From NCBI GenBank assembly GCA_020722985.1, contig DYJU01000003.1, positions 1 through 54,193 of the forward strand: a DNA stretch of 54,193 bases, given 5' to 3'. Position numbers and translations under genes: made by a program. Source of the DNA: Candidatus Methylomirabilis sp. (lineage in GTDB: Bacteria; Oederibacteriota; PGYV01; DYJU01). Of this stretch, positions 8,865-16,498 are shown piece after piece. The first letter of the stretch is position 1, and every line of letters begins with the position of its first letter. Under the pieces are notes generated by a model that was not told the origin of the DNA, searched no databases, and saw only the letters and a list, made by a program, of their open reading frames with translations.

Positions 8865-9791
8865 TTATAAATTTAATTTTTCTATATCCTGAACCTTTTC
8901 TATATTATATATTTTCAAATTTTTGTCAATCTTTTTTATAAGACCTGATAAAACATTTCCTGGTCCTAATTCAATAAAAGTATCAATACCTTTTGATTTT
9001 ATATACTCAATACTTTCTATCCATCTTACTGGATTTACAATTTGTTTTATCATAGATTCTTTGATTTCTTCTTTTTTTAGTATTTCTTTTGCATTATAAT
9101 TAGCAATTACAGGAATTCTAAGATTCATGATATCATAGTTATCTATTTCTTTTTTTAATTCATCAGAAGCATATTGCATAAGATTTGAATGAAAAGCTCC
9201 AGCAACCGAAAGTTTTATATATCTTTTGGCACCCAATTCTTTTGCGATATTTTCAGCAGCATTTATTGCATTTAAAGTGCCTGAAACTACTATCTGTCCG
9301 GGACAATTTATATTTGCATCTGTTAAATATCCTGTATCTTTTACCTTTTCACATAACAGATTAATCTTTTCTATGTCAAGACCTAAAACTGCAGCCATCC
9401 CACTTTTTTCTTTTTCAGAAGCAATTTGCATTAATTCACCCCTGCGCATTACTAACTTTAAACCTGTAAATAAATTAAAAGCACCAGCAGCATAAAGAGC
9501 AGAATATTCTCCCAGGCTATGTCCAGCACAAAATTTAATTTTATTTTCTATTTTTTCTTTGATAATCTCATAAATTAAAATAGACATTGAAAAAATTGCT
9601 GGCTGGGTTATGTCGGTTCTTTTTAATTCTTCTTCAGAACCCGCAAACATAATATTTTTAAAATTTTTACCAACAATTTTATCTGTTTCATCAATAATTT
9701 CTTTTGCAACAGTAAAAGATTCGTAAAAATCTTTTGCCATGCCAACAAATTGCGAACCCTGTCCAGGAAAAACAAGTGCAAAATTATTCAA
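8865..9791 (-). CDS. fabD: Malonyl-CoA:ACP transacylase
   Basis: Loads malonyl units onto ACP. 'FPGQGSQFVGMAKDF' is near the N-terminus, the nucleophile Ser is in 'CAGHSLGEYSALYAAG' near residue 92, and the catalytic His in 'AGAFHSNLM' near 203. The ORF track begins at TTG 9797, but GGAGGA is then only 2-3 bases away. The next in-frame TTG, at 9791, has about 8 bases of spacing and is the better start; either way the start codon is TTG. It is the first gene of the operon. fabH and plsX are not in the window. Confidence 0.95.
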   Translation of the reverse strand: MNNFALVFPGQGSQFVGMAKDFYESFTVAKEIIDETDKIVGKNFKNIMFAGSEEELKRTDITQPAIFSMSILIYEIIKEKIENKIKFCAGHSLGEYSALYAAGAFNLFTGLKLVMRRGELMQIASEKEKSGMAAVLGLDIEKINLLCEKVKDTGYLTDANINCPGQIVVSGTLNAINAAENIAKELGAKRYIKLSVAGAFHSNLMQYASDELKKEIDNYDIMNLRIPVIANYNAKEILKKEEIKESMIKQIVNPVRWIESIEYIKSKGIDTFIELGPGNVLSGLIKKIDKNLKIYNIEKVQDIEKLNL

Positions 9792-9822
9792 AAACAAATC
9801 CTCCTTAAAATAAATTTTAAAA

Positions 9823-9851
9823 ATTTAAACATTTTTAAATTTAACTGTCAA
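9823..9851 (-). promoter_or_regulatory. Promoter of the fatty-acid operon
   Basis: TTGACA with a 17-base spacer to TTAAAT on the minus strand, about 30 bases before the fabD start. The -35 is perfect and the -10 is weaker. Confidence 0.5.
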
Positions 9852-9871
9852 GAAAATTTATAAAAAATTTT

Positions 9872-9925
9872 GGGAATAAGGATAGACATGGTATACACAT
9901 AAAGAAGTTAAAAATAATGAATAAA
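9872..9925 (+). repeat. GGGAATAAGG repeat, copy A
   Basis: About 50 bases starting GGGAATAAGGATAGACATGG are shared with three other places (13864-13960 plus, 24726-24764 minus, 50039-50086 minus). In copies A and B the similarity continues into the coding-like stretch encoding 'NKDRLLALKRIL' or 'NNDRLQVLKEIL'. This points to the conserved 5' end of one decayed insertion sequence. Confidence 0.55.
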
Positions 9926-9995
9926 GATAGACTATTAGCTCTTAAGAGAATATTACAAGATAAAGATGAGAAAAAAGGTAATGAATTAAAAATAG

Positions 9996-10040
9996 GGGGT
10001 AGATAAATATCTACCCCATCTGAGATCTCTCGTTTAAACG
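9996..10040. repeat. Cluster of three perfect palindromes
   Basis: GGGGTAGAT/ATCTACCCC forms a perfect 9-bp stem with a 4-nt loop (9996-10017). It is followed by GAGATCTC (10022-10029) and CGTTTAAACG (10031-10040). No U-run follows, so it is not a clear terminator. It sits where the transposase relic appears to jump from its N-terminal to its C-terminal part. The rest of the gap to 10497 shows nothing I can name. Confidence 0.5.
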
Positions 10041-10497
10041 AATTTAAAAGCAAAATTTTTATAATTGCCTTAAAAAGTAATTTCTTTGATTTAAAAGTTG
10101 AATTCTTTGATATTAAAGAATTTTATTCTTTGCAAGATTTTATTAATAAAGCATATTTTCTTATATAATCCAATTCTTATAAAGAGAATGAGACGCCATG
10201 GGATATTTGTAAAAGAGAAAAATCCCGAGTTACCTGAAGAGATTTACTTGCAAAAATTTGCATGCTACCGCCGATTATTTTTGATAAAATGATTTCTAAA
10301 GATTATATAATGTATCTCATAATCCGTTAATATTGTTGACTCTTCAAAAAAGTTCTTTAAGAAATAAGGTGAAATATTAAGTATATATCTTTTAAACCTG
10401 TACCATTTTTTCTGTTAATTTATCTTTAATGCTACAGGAACTATAGATAATTTTAGTAAAATTCCTATAAAAATGTATTTTAGCTATCAAAAAATTT

Positions 10498-11304
10498 TTA
10501 ATCTACTTTTTTTATAATCCAACCATAAATCAAAAATAGCATAAATATTAAACCAAAAACTGCAACTATGGACGCTCCTGTAGGAAGGTCACCAAACACT
10601 GATAAAATCATTCCTCCGATACTCCCCACTATCCCTAAACCCCAAGAAAAATAAAGCCTGGATTTTAAACTATTAAATATAATAAAAGCGCTCGCTGCGG
10701 GAATGATAAGATAAGAAAAAACAAGAAGCACTCCTGCTATTTCTACTGATGAAGTAACAACAGCTCCAAATGTTGCATAAAAAAGAAAATCCCATAAAGG
10801 GATATTCTTTATTTTTTGGTTTTGATTGCCTGTAATTGAAATAAATTGATTTCTAAATATGTAATGAAATGCGCCAATGGCAGAATAAAATATAGCTATT
10901 TTTATCACTTCATTTGTTTTTATAAATAGAATATTACCTACAAGCATTGTTTTTATATGTTCTGCCTCTGAAGGAGTTTTTGAAAGTATAAGAACTGAAA
11001 CCGCTGCTGCTACTACATAAATAATCCCTATCACTGCTTCCATTGGGATTTTTTTATTCATTGACCTCGACGTAGAAAATAAAATAGCTCCGAGAAAAGT
11101 GAACCCAAGTGAAAAAAAATAAGAACCTGTAGTATGCAGTTCTATACCAAACAAAAATCCTGTCAGTGCGCCCAGGGCTGCTATCTGAGCAAGTGATAGG
11201 TCAACAAATATAACTCCCCTTTCAATTATATGAAGCCCGAGATAAGCGTGTATTCCGGTCAATATTACGCATGCTATAAATGGCAAAAAAAGTATTTCAA
11301 GCAT
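10498..11304 (-). CDS. znuB: Zinc/manganese-type ABC transporter permease
   Basis: Inner-membrane permease of the ABC-3 family that moves divalent metal (probably Zn) delivered by ZnuA. The core shows about eight hydrophobic segments and the family's 'LGLHIIERGVIFVDLSLAQIAALG' near the N-terminus and 'VTSSVEIAGVLLVFSYLIIPAA' near 190. The ORF track starts at 11364, inside the end of znuA. The ATG at 11304 is preceded by AGGAGGG at ideal spacing and gives 268 residues, so I use it. It is the last gene of the operon; no ATP-binding gene follows. Confidence 0.88.
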   Translation of the reverse strand: MLEILFLPFIACVILTGIHAYLGLHIIERGVIFVDLSLAQIAALGALTGFLFGIELHTTGSYFFSLGFTFLGAILFSTSRSMNKKIPMEAVIGIIYVVAAAVSVLILSKTPSEAEHIKTMLVGNILFIKTNEVIKIAIFYSAIGAFHYIFRNQFISITGNQNQKIKNIPLWDFLFYATFGAVVTSSVEIAGVLLVFSYLIIPAASAFIIFNSLKSRLYFSWGLGIVGSIGGMILSVFGDLPTGASIVAVFGLIFMLFLIYGWIIKKVD

Positions 11305-11326
11305 TATTACCCTCCTGAGTTTAATA

Positions 11327-11354
11327 AGGAGGGGGAAGTTAAAAGTCCCCCTCC
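11327..11354 (-). promoter_or_regulatory. Hairpin between znuA and znuB
   Basis: An 8-9 bp GC-rich stem (GGAGGGGG/CCCCCTCC) with an AT loop lies between the znuA stop and the znuB ribosome site. No U-run follows it. It could stabilise the upstream message or reduce znuB expression relative to znuA, which is inference. Confidence 0.5.
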
Positions 11355-11360
11355 AGAGAT

Positions 11361-12266
11361 TCATTCCGAAATTGCAGTGACAATTTTACTTACGTTCTGC
11401 TCAATCAAGTCTATATAAGTATTTGCCCCTTCAATACCGCCGACAGATGTAGGCATAACAACAATTTTTGCTCCTGTTTTTTGTGAAATTTTTTCAGGCG
11501 CTGACATGTTAAAAAATGGTTCAACAAACATTGCCTTTACTTCATTTTTTTTCATTTTATTAATCAACTCAACGATATCTGAAGGAGAAGGTGCTATACC
11601 AGGTTTTGGTTCTACAAAACCAATGACTTTAAGTTTACAATACTGTGCAAGGTAAATCCAGCAATTGTGCGAAAAAACAGCTGTTTTGTCTTCTATTTTT
11701 TTAATCTGTTGTTTGGTTTTTGCTATCATCGCATCTAAATTTTTTATATATTTTGTGTAATTTAATTCAAAATATTCTTTTTGTTCTGGATAAAGTTCAA
11801 CAAGTTTAATGTAAATATCCTTTGCAATTATTTTTCCATTTTCAGGGTTCAGCCAGTAATGAGGATTGCCGTAAATATGCACATCGCCCATTGACCCATC
11901 AACTTTTCCTTCAGGGACTTCCAGTTTGTCAATATGAAGTGACAGATCCAGATACCCGGTAGAACCTTTCAAAACCCTGCTGTTTTTCGCCGCCCCAAGC
12001 AACCCGTCTATCCACATATCAAGGTCCATCCCAACCACAATAACAATATCAGCATTCCTGACCTTTAAAACTGCAGAAGGCCTTGGTTCCACGCTATGTG
12101 GATCCTGCCACCCTTTCATTATGGAATAAACTTCTGCTTTATCACCTACAATGTTCTTTGCTATATCAGCAAAATCAGGTATTGTAGTTACAATGTTTAT
12201 ATCTCCGGCAAATGCAGACAACACGAAATATAGAATAAACGCTACTGTCAGTATATTTTTCATCAT
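11361..12266 (-). CDS. znuA: Periplasmic metal-binding protein of a Zn ABC transporter
   Basis: Cluster A-I solute-binding protein of 301 residues. It has a signal peptide ('ILTVAFILYFVLSAFAG') and then 'INIVTTIPDFADIAKNIVG'. Metal ligands are expected in 'WQDPHSVEPRPSAV' (His, about residue 58) and 'NPHYWLNPENGK' (His, about 135). In the block 'FSHNCWIYLAQYC' (about 203), a His followed by Cys stands where ZnuA/TroA proteins usually have their third His. 'VEPFFN' near 245 supplies an acidic residue. The long His-rich loop typical of ZnuA from proteobacteria is absent. That loop may be replaced functionally by the His-rich segment in the neighbouring barrel. Zn rather than Mn is inferred from the neighbours. 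Confidence 0.9.
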   Translation of the reverse strand: MMKNILTVAFILYFVLSAFAGDINIVTTIPDFADIAKNIVGDKAEVYSIMKGWQDPHSVEPRPSAVLKVRNADIVIVVGMDLDMWIDGLLGAAKNSRVLKGSTGYLDLSLHIDKLEVPEGKVDGSMGDVHIYGNPHYWLNPENGKIIAKDIYIKLVELYPEQKEYFELNYTKYIKNLDAMIAKTKQQIKKIEDKTAVFSHNCWIYLAQYCKLKVIGFVEPKPGIAPSPSDIVELINKMKKNEVKAMFVEPFFNMSAPEKISQKTGAKIVVMPTSVGGIEGANTYIDLIEQNVSKIVTAISE

Positions 12267-12283
12267 TTTTCATCTCCTCCTTT

Positions 12284-13336
12284 TTACTGTAAGGGATGCG
12301 TGTGCGGTCCGATTCCAAAAACAATATTTAAAAGACCACTATGAGATTTGGATTCAAGCGTATAAGTATATTCAGCTCTGATCCTGAATGATTCAGTAAT
12401 ATAATTAGTAACTATAGCGGATAACCCTGATGTTTTTTCTTTTTCAGGGCCCGGGGTTTCTGAATAGTCATATTTACCGCCTATCTCCCAATGCTTATCT
12501 GGCTTATATCCGATAAAAGAATACATTCCCCAGCTTTCAAAAATTCCTGGCGGAACTTCTCTTTTAAGATACATCACTTCGGTCAATAACAAAATCCTTG
12601 AAAAAGCAGATGGCCAGATTTTAAAAATTAAATCAGCCCCTGCCATATTTATCCTGTCCATATGTTCAAGATAATGCGAACTGTTTCCTTTAAGACCACT
12701 AAAACCGACTTCCAGTTCTGACGCTTCAGATATTTCAAAAGATGACCATAAGCGAAGGTTGTAAAATTCTCCTGCAGGAGAAAAAGAATGATGATGTTCC
12801 TCTCCTTCCTCATGTTCTCCATGTTCTTCTGCTGGTTTTGTCCATATACCTGCCTCTACATTAAGAAAAAAAGGCAAAGGCAAAAGAATATCAATTGATG
12901 CACCATCACCCATTAATGCGTGTTCCCCCAGAAAATTTGAATAAATAAAAGGCTTGCCTGTAAAAAGCCATTCGTGTGAATGGATGTAATTTATCCTGCC
13001 AAAATTAGTAAGTTTTCTACCAGTTTTAATACCTGTATTTAAAGGCATGGATTTAAAAGACACAAACGCTTCTTCAACATCAAAGTGGACAGTTCCTTCA
13101 TGAAGATGTGCGCCCACTACAAAAGTTGCATCTGCATTAGGATGAAGTGCTGACTGCGCCTGTATTTCAAGACCGTTAAAAACTAAGTCAGCGTTTTTTT
13201 CATCACTATTCTGTGTCATAATTAGACCTGTTTCTCCGATAAAACTAATATCGGGCAATGCAGTAATGATAGTGCTGTCTGCTGCAGATATAAAAAATGG
13301 GAATAGACATAAAAAAAGTATAAGTAATCTCTTCAT
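12284..13336 (-). CDS. Outer-membrane barrel of the zinc-regulated receptor family
   Basis: 350 residues with a signal peptide ('LLILFLCLFPFFISAADS'), then 'LPDISFIGETGL' and many alternating aromatic strands. The pattern 'VEEAFVSFKSMPLNTGIKTGRK' ... 'FGRINYIHSHEW' ... 'KPFIYSNFLGEHAL' ... 'LLPLPFFLNVEAG' matches the family usually annotated as zinc-regulated outer-membrane receptor. A loop 'EEHGEHEEGEEHHHSF' near residue 175 is dense in His and Glu and could capture zinc outside the cell. There is no plug domain or TonB box, so it is more porin-like than a TonB receptor. It lies between the small His/Cys protein and znuA. Function by family and context only. Confidence 0.75.
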   Translation of the reverse strand: MKRLLILFLCLFPFFISAADSTIITALPDISFIGETGLIMTQNSDEKNADLVFNGLEIQAQSALHPNADATFVVGAHLHEGTVHFDVEEAFVSFKSMPLNTGIKTGRKLTNFGRINYIHSHEWLFTGKPFIYSNFLGEHALMGDGASIDILLPLPFFLNVEAGIWTKPAEEHGEHEEGEEHHHSFSPAGEFYNLRLWSSFEISEASELEVGFSGLKGNSSHYLEHMDRINMAGADLIFKIWPSAFSRILLLTEVMYLKREVPPGIFESWGMYSFIGYKPDKHWEIGGKYDYSETPGPEKEKTSGLSAIVTNYITESFRIRAEYTYTLESKSHSGLLNIVFGIGPHTHPLQ

Positions 13337-13378
13337 TTGAATTCCTCCTGTATATATAATTTATGTAAAATAATTAAA

Positions 13379-13750
13379 TTATACTGATAAAGGAGGTCCT
13401 CTGGAAAAAAACCAATTAAAGGAAACATAGGATGGTTGTAATTCAAAAAGTAAAATAACGATAAAAGTAAGCAAAAATAAAGTTAAAAAGAAAAGGTTGA
13501 CTAATAATATTTTATTAATCGCTTTTTTAAATTTGCATATTGAGCACTGTTCCTCGTTATCGTGACTTTTACTATGATGATGTATGGGGGGTTCCGTATC
13601 AGAATAAAAAATTAAGCATACATTTCTATAACATTTAACTTTGTGGTAATGAAAAGAGATACCAGTTATTAATAAAAATATATTTAAGGACAATAAAAAT
13701 GATAATAATCTATAGAAGCGACTTTTTTTATTTAATATATTTATTAACAT
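13379..13750 (-). CDS. Small His/Cys-rich membrane protein of the zinc operon
   Basis: A 123-residue protein with two hydrophobic segments (about 16-33 and 82-104). Between them lie 'FHYHKVKCYRNVC', 'HHHSKSHDNEEQCSICKF', i.e. a His patch and a CxxC pair likely to bind metal. It ends 'SRGPPLSV'; an R-x-PP tail after a CxxC is seen in small proteins found beside zinc or copper uptake barrels in other bacteria. It is the first gene of the operon, 43 bases before the barrel gene. The start has only a weak ribosome site (GAAGGT). It may be a metal sensor or chaperone; I do not know its function. Confidence 0.65.
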   Translation of the reverse strand: MLINILNKKSRFYRLLSFLLSLNIFLLITGISFHYHKVKCYRNVCLIFYSDTEPPIHHHSKSHDNEEQCSICKFKKAINKILLVNLFFLTLFLLTFIVILLFELQPSYVSFNWFFSRGPPLSV

Positions 13751-13815
13751 GTTTAGTTTTTATACCTTCAAAATATAAAAATTTAGTTATAGTTAATAGT
13801 ATCATTTTTTAAAAT

Positions 13816-13843
13816 ATTTTAGCAAATAATTAAAGTTTTGCAA
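13816..13843 (-). promoter_or_regulatory. Possible promoter of the zinc operon
   Basis: TTGCAA and TAAAAT are separated by 16 bases on the minus strand, about 65 bases before the first gene. I do not see a convincing Zur-type operator. Confidence 0.35.
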
Positions 13844-13863
13844 TAAATTTTACAATTCTCATT

Positions 13864-13960
13864 GGGAATAAGGATAGATATGAAAAATAGTTAAAAACAT
13901 CAATGATTTTAAATAATGATAGGTTACAAGTTCTAAAAGAGATATTGAAGAAATTTTCGT
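13864..13960 (+). repeat. GGGAATAAGG repeat, copy B
   Basis: Begins GGGAATAAGGATAGATATG and continues into a coding-like stretch ('NNDRLQVLKEILKK') similar to that of copy A, with a stop near the start. It is an IS 5'-end relic placed directly before the first MITE left end. Confidence 0.5.
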
Positions 13961-13997
13961 ATTTAATTAAAGCGAAAACTTTTATTGTAATATTTTA

Positions 13998-14082
13998 GTA
14001 ATAGTTTAGCCATTGGTAGAACAAAATTGATTAATAAATTTTTTCTGTTGTCATTTTAAAGTCAGGCGAACGATGCCCTTTG
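13998..14082 (+). repeat. Truncated MITE, left part only
   Basis: GTAATAGTTTAGCCATTGG and the following 65 bases match the left part of the element up to 'GTCAGGCGAACGATGCCC'. A new left end then starts at 14083. The missing remainder does not reappear beyond copy 3. Tandem insertion followed by loss, or recombination between two copies, would explain it. Confidence 0.7.
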
Positions 14083-14402
14083 GTAACAGTTTAGTCACTT
14101 GTAGAATAAAATTAGTCTATAAATAAATTTTTATTCTGTCATTTTAAAGTCAGGCGAATGATAACTTCTGACTTCTATTCCCTCGTTTAATGAGCCTGAC
14201 AAAGCAATTTTGCTTTTATCACATGATGCCTTCTCTTCTTGTCCTCTTTCGCCTTTCAACTGCCAGATTGCTTCCTTAAGCCTCGTCCGCCCTTATTTCC
14301 CATTTTACATTCCTCTTTCTGCTTCCTGAAAATAACACCGCCAGGTATTTCTTACCAGTAGCCACATTTTTACAAGTAGACTTTTAGTATCTGAACTATT
14401 AT
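14083..14402 (+). mobile_element. MITE-like element, copy 3
   Basis: Left end 'GTAACAGTTTAGTCACTTG', right end 'CTGAACTATTAT'. The internal blocks 'AAAGTCAGGCGAATGATAAC', 'GAGCCTGACAAAGC' and 'CTGCCAGATTGCTTCC' surrounded by related sequence are all present. It ends only 26 bases after the nadX stop, so the transcript of the 12-gene operon must run into it. No target duplication is visible. Confidence 0.8.
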
Positions 14403-14428
14403 CAATTTATTTTCAACCGACAATATTT

Positions 14429-15256
14429 TTACGTTCCTATATGTATCGGTTCTACTATCTTTTTTATCATTACAATAGTTGAAAGCGCAGTCAAATAGCT
14501 TGTTTTAGGATTTGTAGGCGATGGCAAATTCTCAGTAATTGCCCTGAATCTGCCAAAATCACCTTCTACAATAATCTCATGCATATTTGAACTTATGAAA
14601 GGATCTACTACTATTTTTACTTTTGTTATATCTGGTCCTAAACCAGCCATACTTAAAGTAGCAGCAACATTTATATTAGCCGGAAACTCTTTTATTGCTT
14701 CTTTTGCCGGGCCTTCAAAAATAACAAGTTCGCTTGTTATACCATCTAAACTAATATTTTTCTTTTTTAAATATTCATTACCTTCAAATGCTTTTGGTGG
14801 TTTCCTTGTTATTAACGTTACCTTTTTTAACCCATGATATTTTGCCGCATCCAATCCATCAATACCAACAACAGCACCAGAAGGGACGTACACATTTATT
14901 CCTTTTTGTTTTGCTTTTTCAACAAGTTCAAAATTTTCTAAAACGCCACCCGCACTTAAAAACATAACATCTTTATTATATTTTAAAGCCAGTTCAAAAA
15001 TTTCCTTAACCGCATCTTTTTTTGCGCATTCAATAACAAGATCAACTTTTTTTATCAATTTTTCTTTTGATAAAAATTTTGGTCTAATATTTTTTAATTT
15101 CTTTAAAAGTTCATCATATTTATTTTTATCAATATCATTACAACAATAAAGTATTACATTTATATCCTTTTTATCAACGGCAACTGCAATTTCAGTTCCT
15201 ATCGCACCACAACCTATCATACCAATTTTTTTTAAATTTTTTTTAAATAACATCAA
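14429..15256 (-). CDS. nadX: Aspartate dehydrogenase
   Basis: Oxidises L-aspartate to iminoaspartate, the first step towards quinolinate and NAD. 275 residues. The Rossmann motif 'KIGMIGCGAIGTEIA' is at 10-25. 'FLSAGGVLENFELVEKAKQ' (about 100) and 'VYVPSGAVVGIDGLDAAKYH' (about 120) are typical of this family, with 'NINVAATLSMAGLG' near 196. It is the last gene of the 12-gene operon, 3 bases after panD. nadA and nadC are not in the window. The neighbouring panD also consumes aspartate. Confidence 0.92.
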   Translation of the reverse strand: MMLFKKNLKKIGMIGCGAIGTEIAVAVDKKDINVILYCCNDIDKNKYDELLKKLKNIRPKFLSKEKLIKKVDLVIECAKKDAVKEIFELALKYNKDVMFLSAGGVLENFELVEKAKQKGINVYVPSGAVVGIDGLDAAKYHGLKKVTLITRKPPKAFEGNEYLKKKNISLDGITSELVIFEGPAKEAIKEFPANINVAATLSMAGLGPDITKVKIVVDPFISSNMHEIIVEGDFGRFRAITENLPSPTNPKTSYLTALSTIVMIKKIVEPIHIGT

Positions 15257-15259
15257 ATT

Positions 15260-15619
15260 TTACCTCCTTATTTTAGTTATTTTATTGTTTTTATCAACAT
15301 ACACTATCTTTGGTCTTAATTTTTTTGCTTCTTTTAATGTCAAAATTGCATAAGAAATAATTATTAAAATATCTCCTTTTTTAACCAACCGCGCAGCAGC
15401 ACCATTTACAACTACCTCCCCTGAATTTTCTTTGCCCTCTATTGTATAAGTTATAAATCTATTACCATTCATCACATCAAAAACATGAACTTTTTCGTTT
15501 GGTATAAGGCCCGCTGCTTTCATGATTTTTTTATCAATTGTAATACTACCTTCATAATCCAGAGATTTATCCGTAACTAAAGCTCTATGAATTTTTGACT
15601 TTAAAACTTCTATTAGCAA
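15260..15619 (-). CDS. panD: Aspartate 1-decarboxylase
   Basis: Makes beta-alanine from aspartate for pantothenate. 119 residues. The self-cleavage site Gly-Ser is in 'DYEGSITID' (Ser near 25), which becomes the pyruvoyl group; 'NGAAARLVKKGD' near 73 is also typical. It lies 10 bases downstream of panC. Confidence 0.96.
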   Translation of the reverse strand: MLIEVLKSKIHRALVTDKSLDYEGSITIDKKIMKAAGLIPNEKVHVFDVMNGNRFITYTIEGKENSGEVVVNGAAARLVKKGDILIIISYAILTLKEAKKLRPKIVYVDKNNKITKIRR

Positions 15620-15629
15620 TTTTTCCTCC

Positions 15630-16484
15630 TTAATCTGGAATATTTATTATTGTATTATCTATTAAACGGGTTTTCCCAATATAAATTGCTGCAGCAATTA
15701 AAATTTTTCCTTGAAGTGTTTCTTTCTTCTGAAGCGTATCAGCATCAACTATTTCAATATAATCAATTTTTATATTTGCTTTATTTAATTTTCTTTTTAC
15801 CTCATCTCTTATTTTTTCTATATCTTTTTCACCTAATTCTATCATACTTTCTGCAATTTGTAAAGATTGGTGAAGGATGGGTGCCAGTTCTCTTTCTTCT
15901 GGCGAAAGGTAGGTATTCCTCGAACTCATTGCAAGTCCATCCTTTTCTCTTACAATAGGACAAATTACAACTTCTGTATCATAATTTAAATCATCTATCA
16001 TTTTTTTTAAAATAACTGCTTGCTGCATATCTTTCTGTCCGAGGTATAACCTGTCTGATTGGACAATATTTAATAATTTTGCAACAACCGTTGTAACACC
16101 AACAAAGTGCCCTGGTCTTGAGACACCACATAGAACGTTGGGCATATTATTTTTTAATTCAACATAAGTTGCGAAATCTTCTTTATACATATCCTTTGCT
16201 TCTGGCATAAAAACACAATCAACACACTTTAATTCTTTTAACATCTTTAAATCTCTTTCAGTATCTCTCGGGTATTTATCAAAATCTTCTGCGGGTCCAA
16301 ACTGGATAGGATTTACAAAAATACTGACAATAACTTTTTTATTCTCTTCTCCTGCTCTCCTGACAAGGGATAAATGTCCTTCATGCAAATAGCCCATTGT
16401 AGGCACAAATCCTATACTACTTCCACGTTTTTTTATTTTCTTTATATAATCATGCATTTCTTTAATATCTACAATAATTTTCAT
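15630..16484 (-). CDS. panC: Pantothenate synthetase
   Basis: ATP-dependent ligation of pantoate with beta-alanine, 284 residues. 'VPTMGYLHEGHLSLVRRA' near 26 contains the HxGH nucleotide-binding motif, 'NPIQFGPAEDFDKYPR' near 58, 'LGQKDMQQAVILKKM' near 148, and 'AMSSRNTYLS' near 186 replaces the KMSKS loop. panB, panC and panD are consecutive, so beta-alanine, pantoate and their joining are encoded together; panE is not seen here. Confidence 0.97.
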   Translation of the reverse strand: MKIIVDIKEMHDYIKKIKKRGSSIGFVPTMGYLHEGHLSLVRRAGEENKKVIVSIFVNPIQFGPAEDFDKYPRDTERDLKMLKELKCVDCVFMPEAKDMYKEDFATYVELKNNMPNVLCGVSRPGHFVGVTTVVAKLLNIVQSDRLYLGQKDMQQAVILKKMIDDLNYDTEVVICPIVREKDGLAMSSRNTYLSPEERELAPILHQSLQIAESMIELGEKDIEKIRDEVKRKLNKANIKIDYIEIVDADTLQKKETLQGKILIAAAIYIGKTRLIDNTIINIPD

Positions 16485-16498
16485 AAAACACCATTCCT

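Larger units (their letters stand above)
9850..10330 (+). pseudogene. Deletion relic of an integrase-type (rve) transposase
   Basis: One plus-strand frame can be followed for about 160 codons with three in-frame stops (near 10003, 10168 and 10232). The first part reads 'NKDRHGIHIKKLKIMNKDRLLALKRILQD'. The later part reads 'LKVEFFDIKEFYSLQDFINKAYFLI', then 'NSYKENETPWDICKREKSRVT' and 'MLPPIIFDKMISKDYI'. The later blocks resemble the C-terminus of integrase-core transposases, where an 'FxxxxDF...K...Y' segment is followed by 'xKTPWxI' and 'LLPPVxLD'. The protein is too short for a whole transposase, so an internal deletion is likely, perhaps at the palindrome at 9996-10017. The family name is an inference from motifs. 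The ORF-track entries 9841-10053 and 10098-10292 are parts or shadows of this relic. Confidence 0.45.

Noticed and set aside
9841-10053. Minus-strand ORF of 70 residues
   Set aside because: Antisense to the transposase relic, no ribosome site, covers the fabD promoter.
10098-10292. Plus-strand ORF of 64 residues
   Set aside because: It is a different frame over the decayed transposase stretch; the better coding-like frame (with stops) is the one described at 9850-10330.
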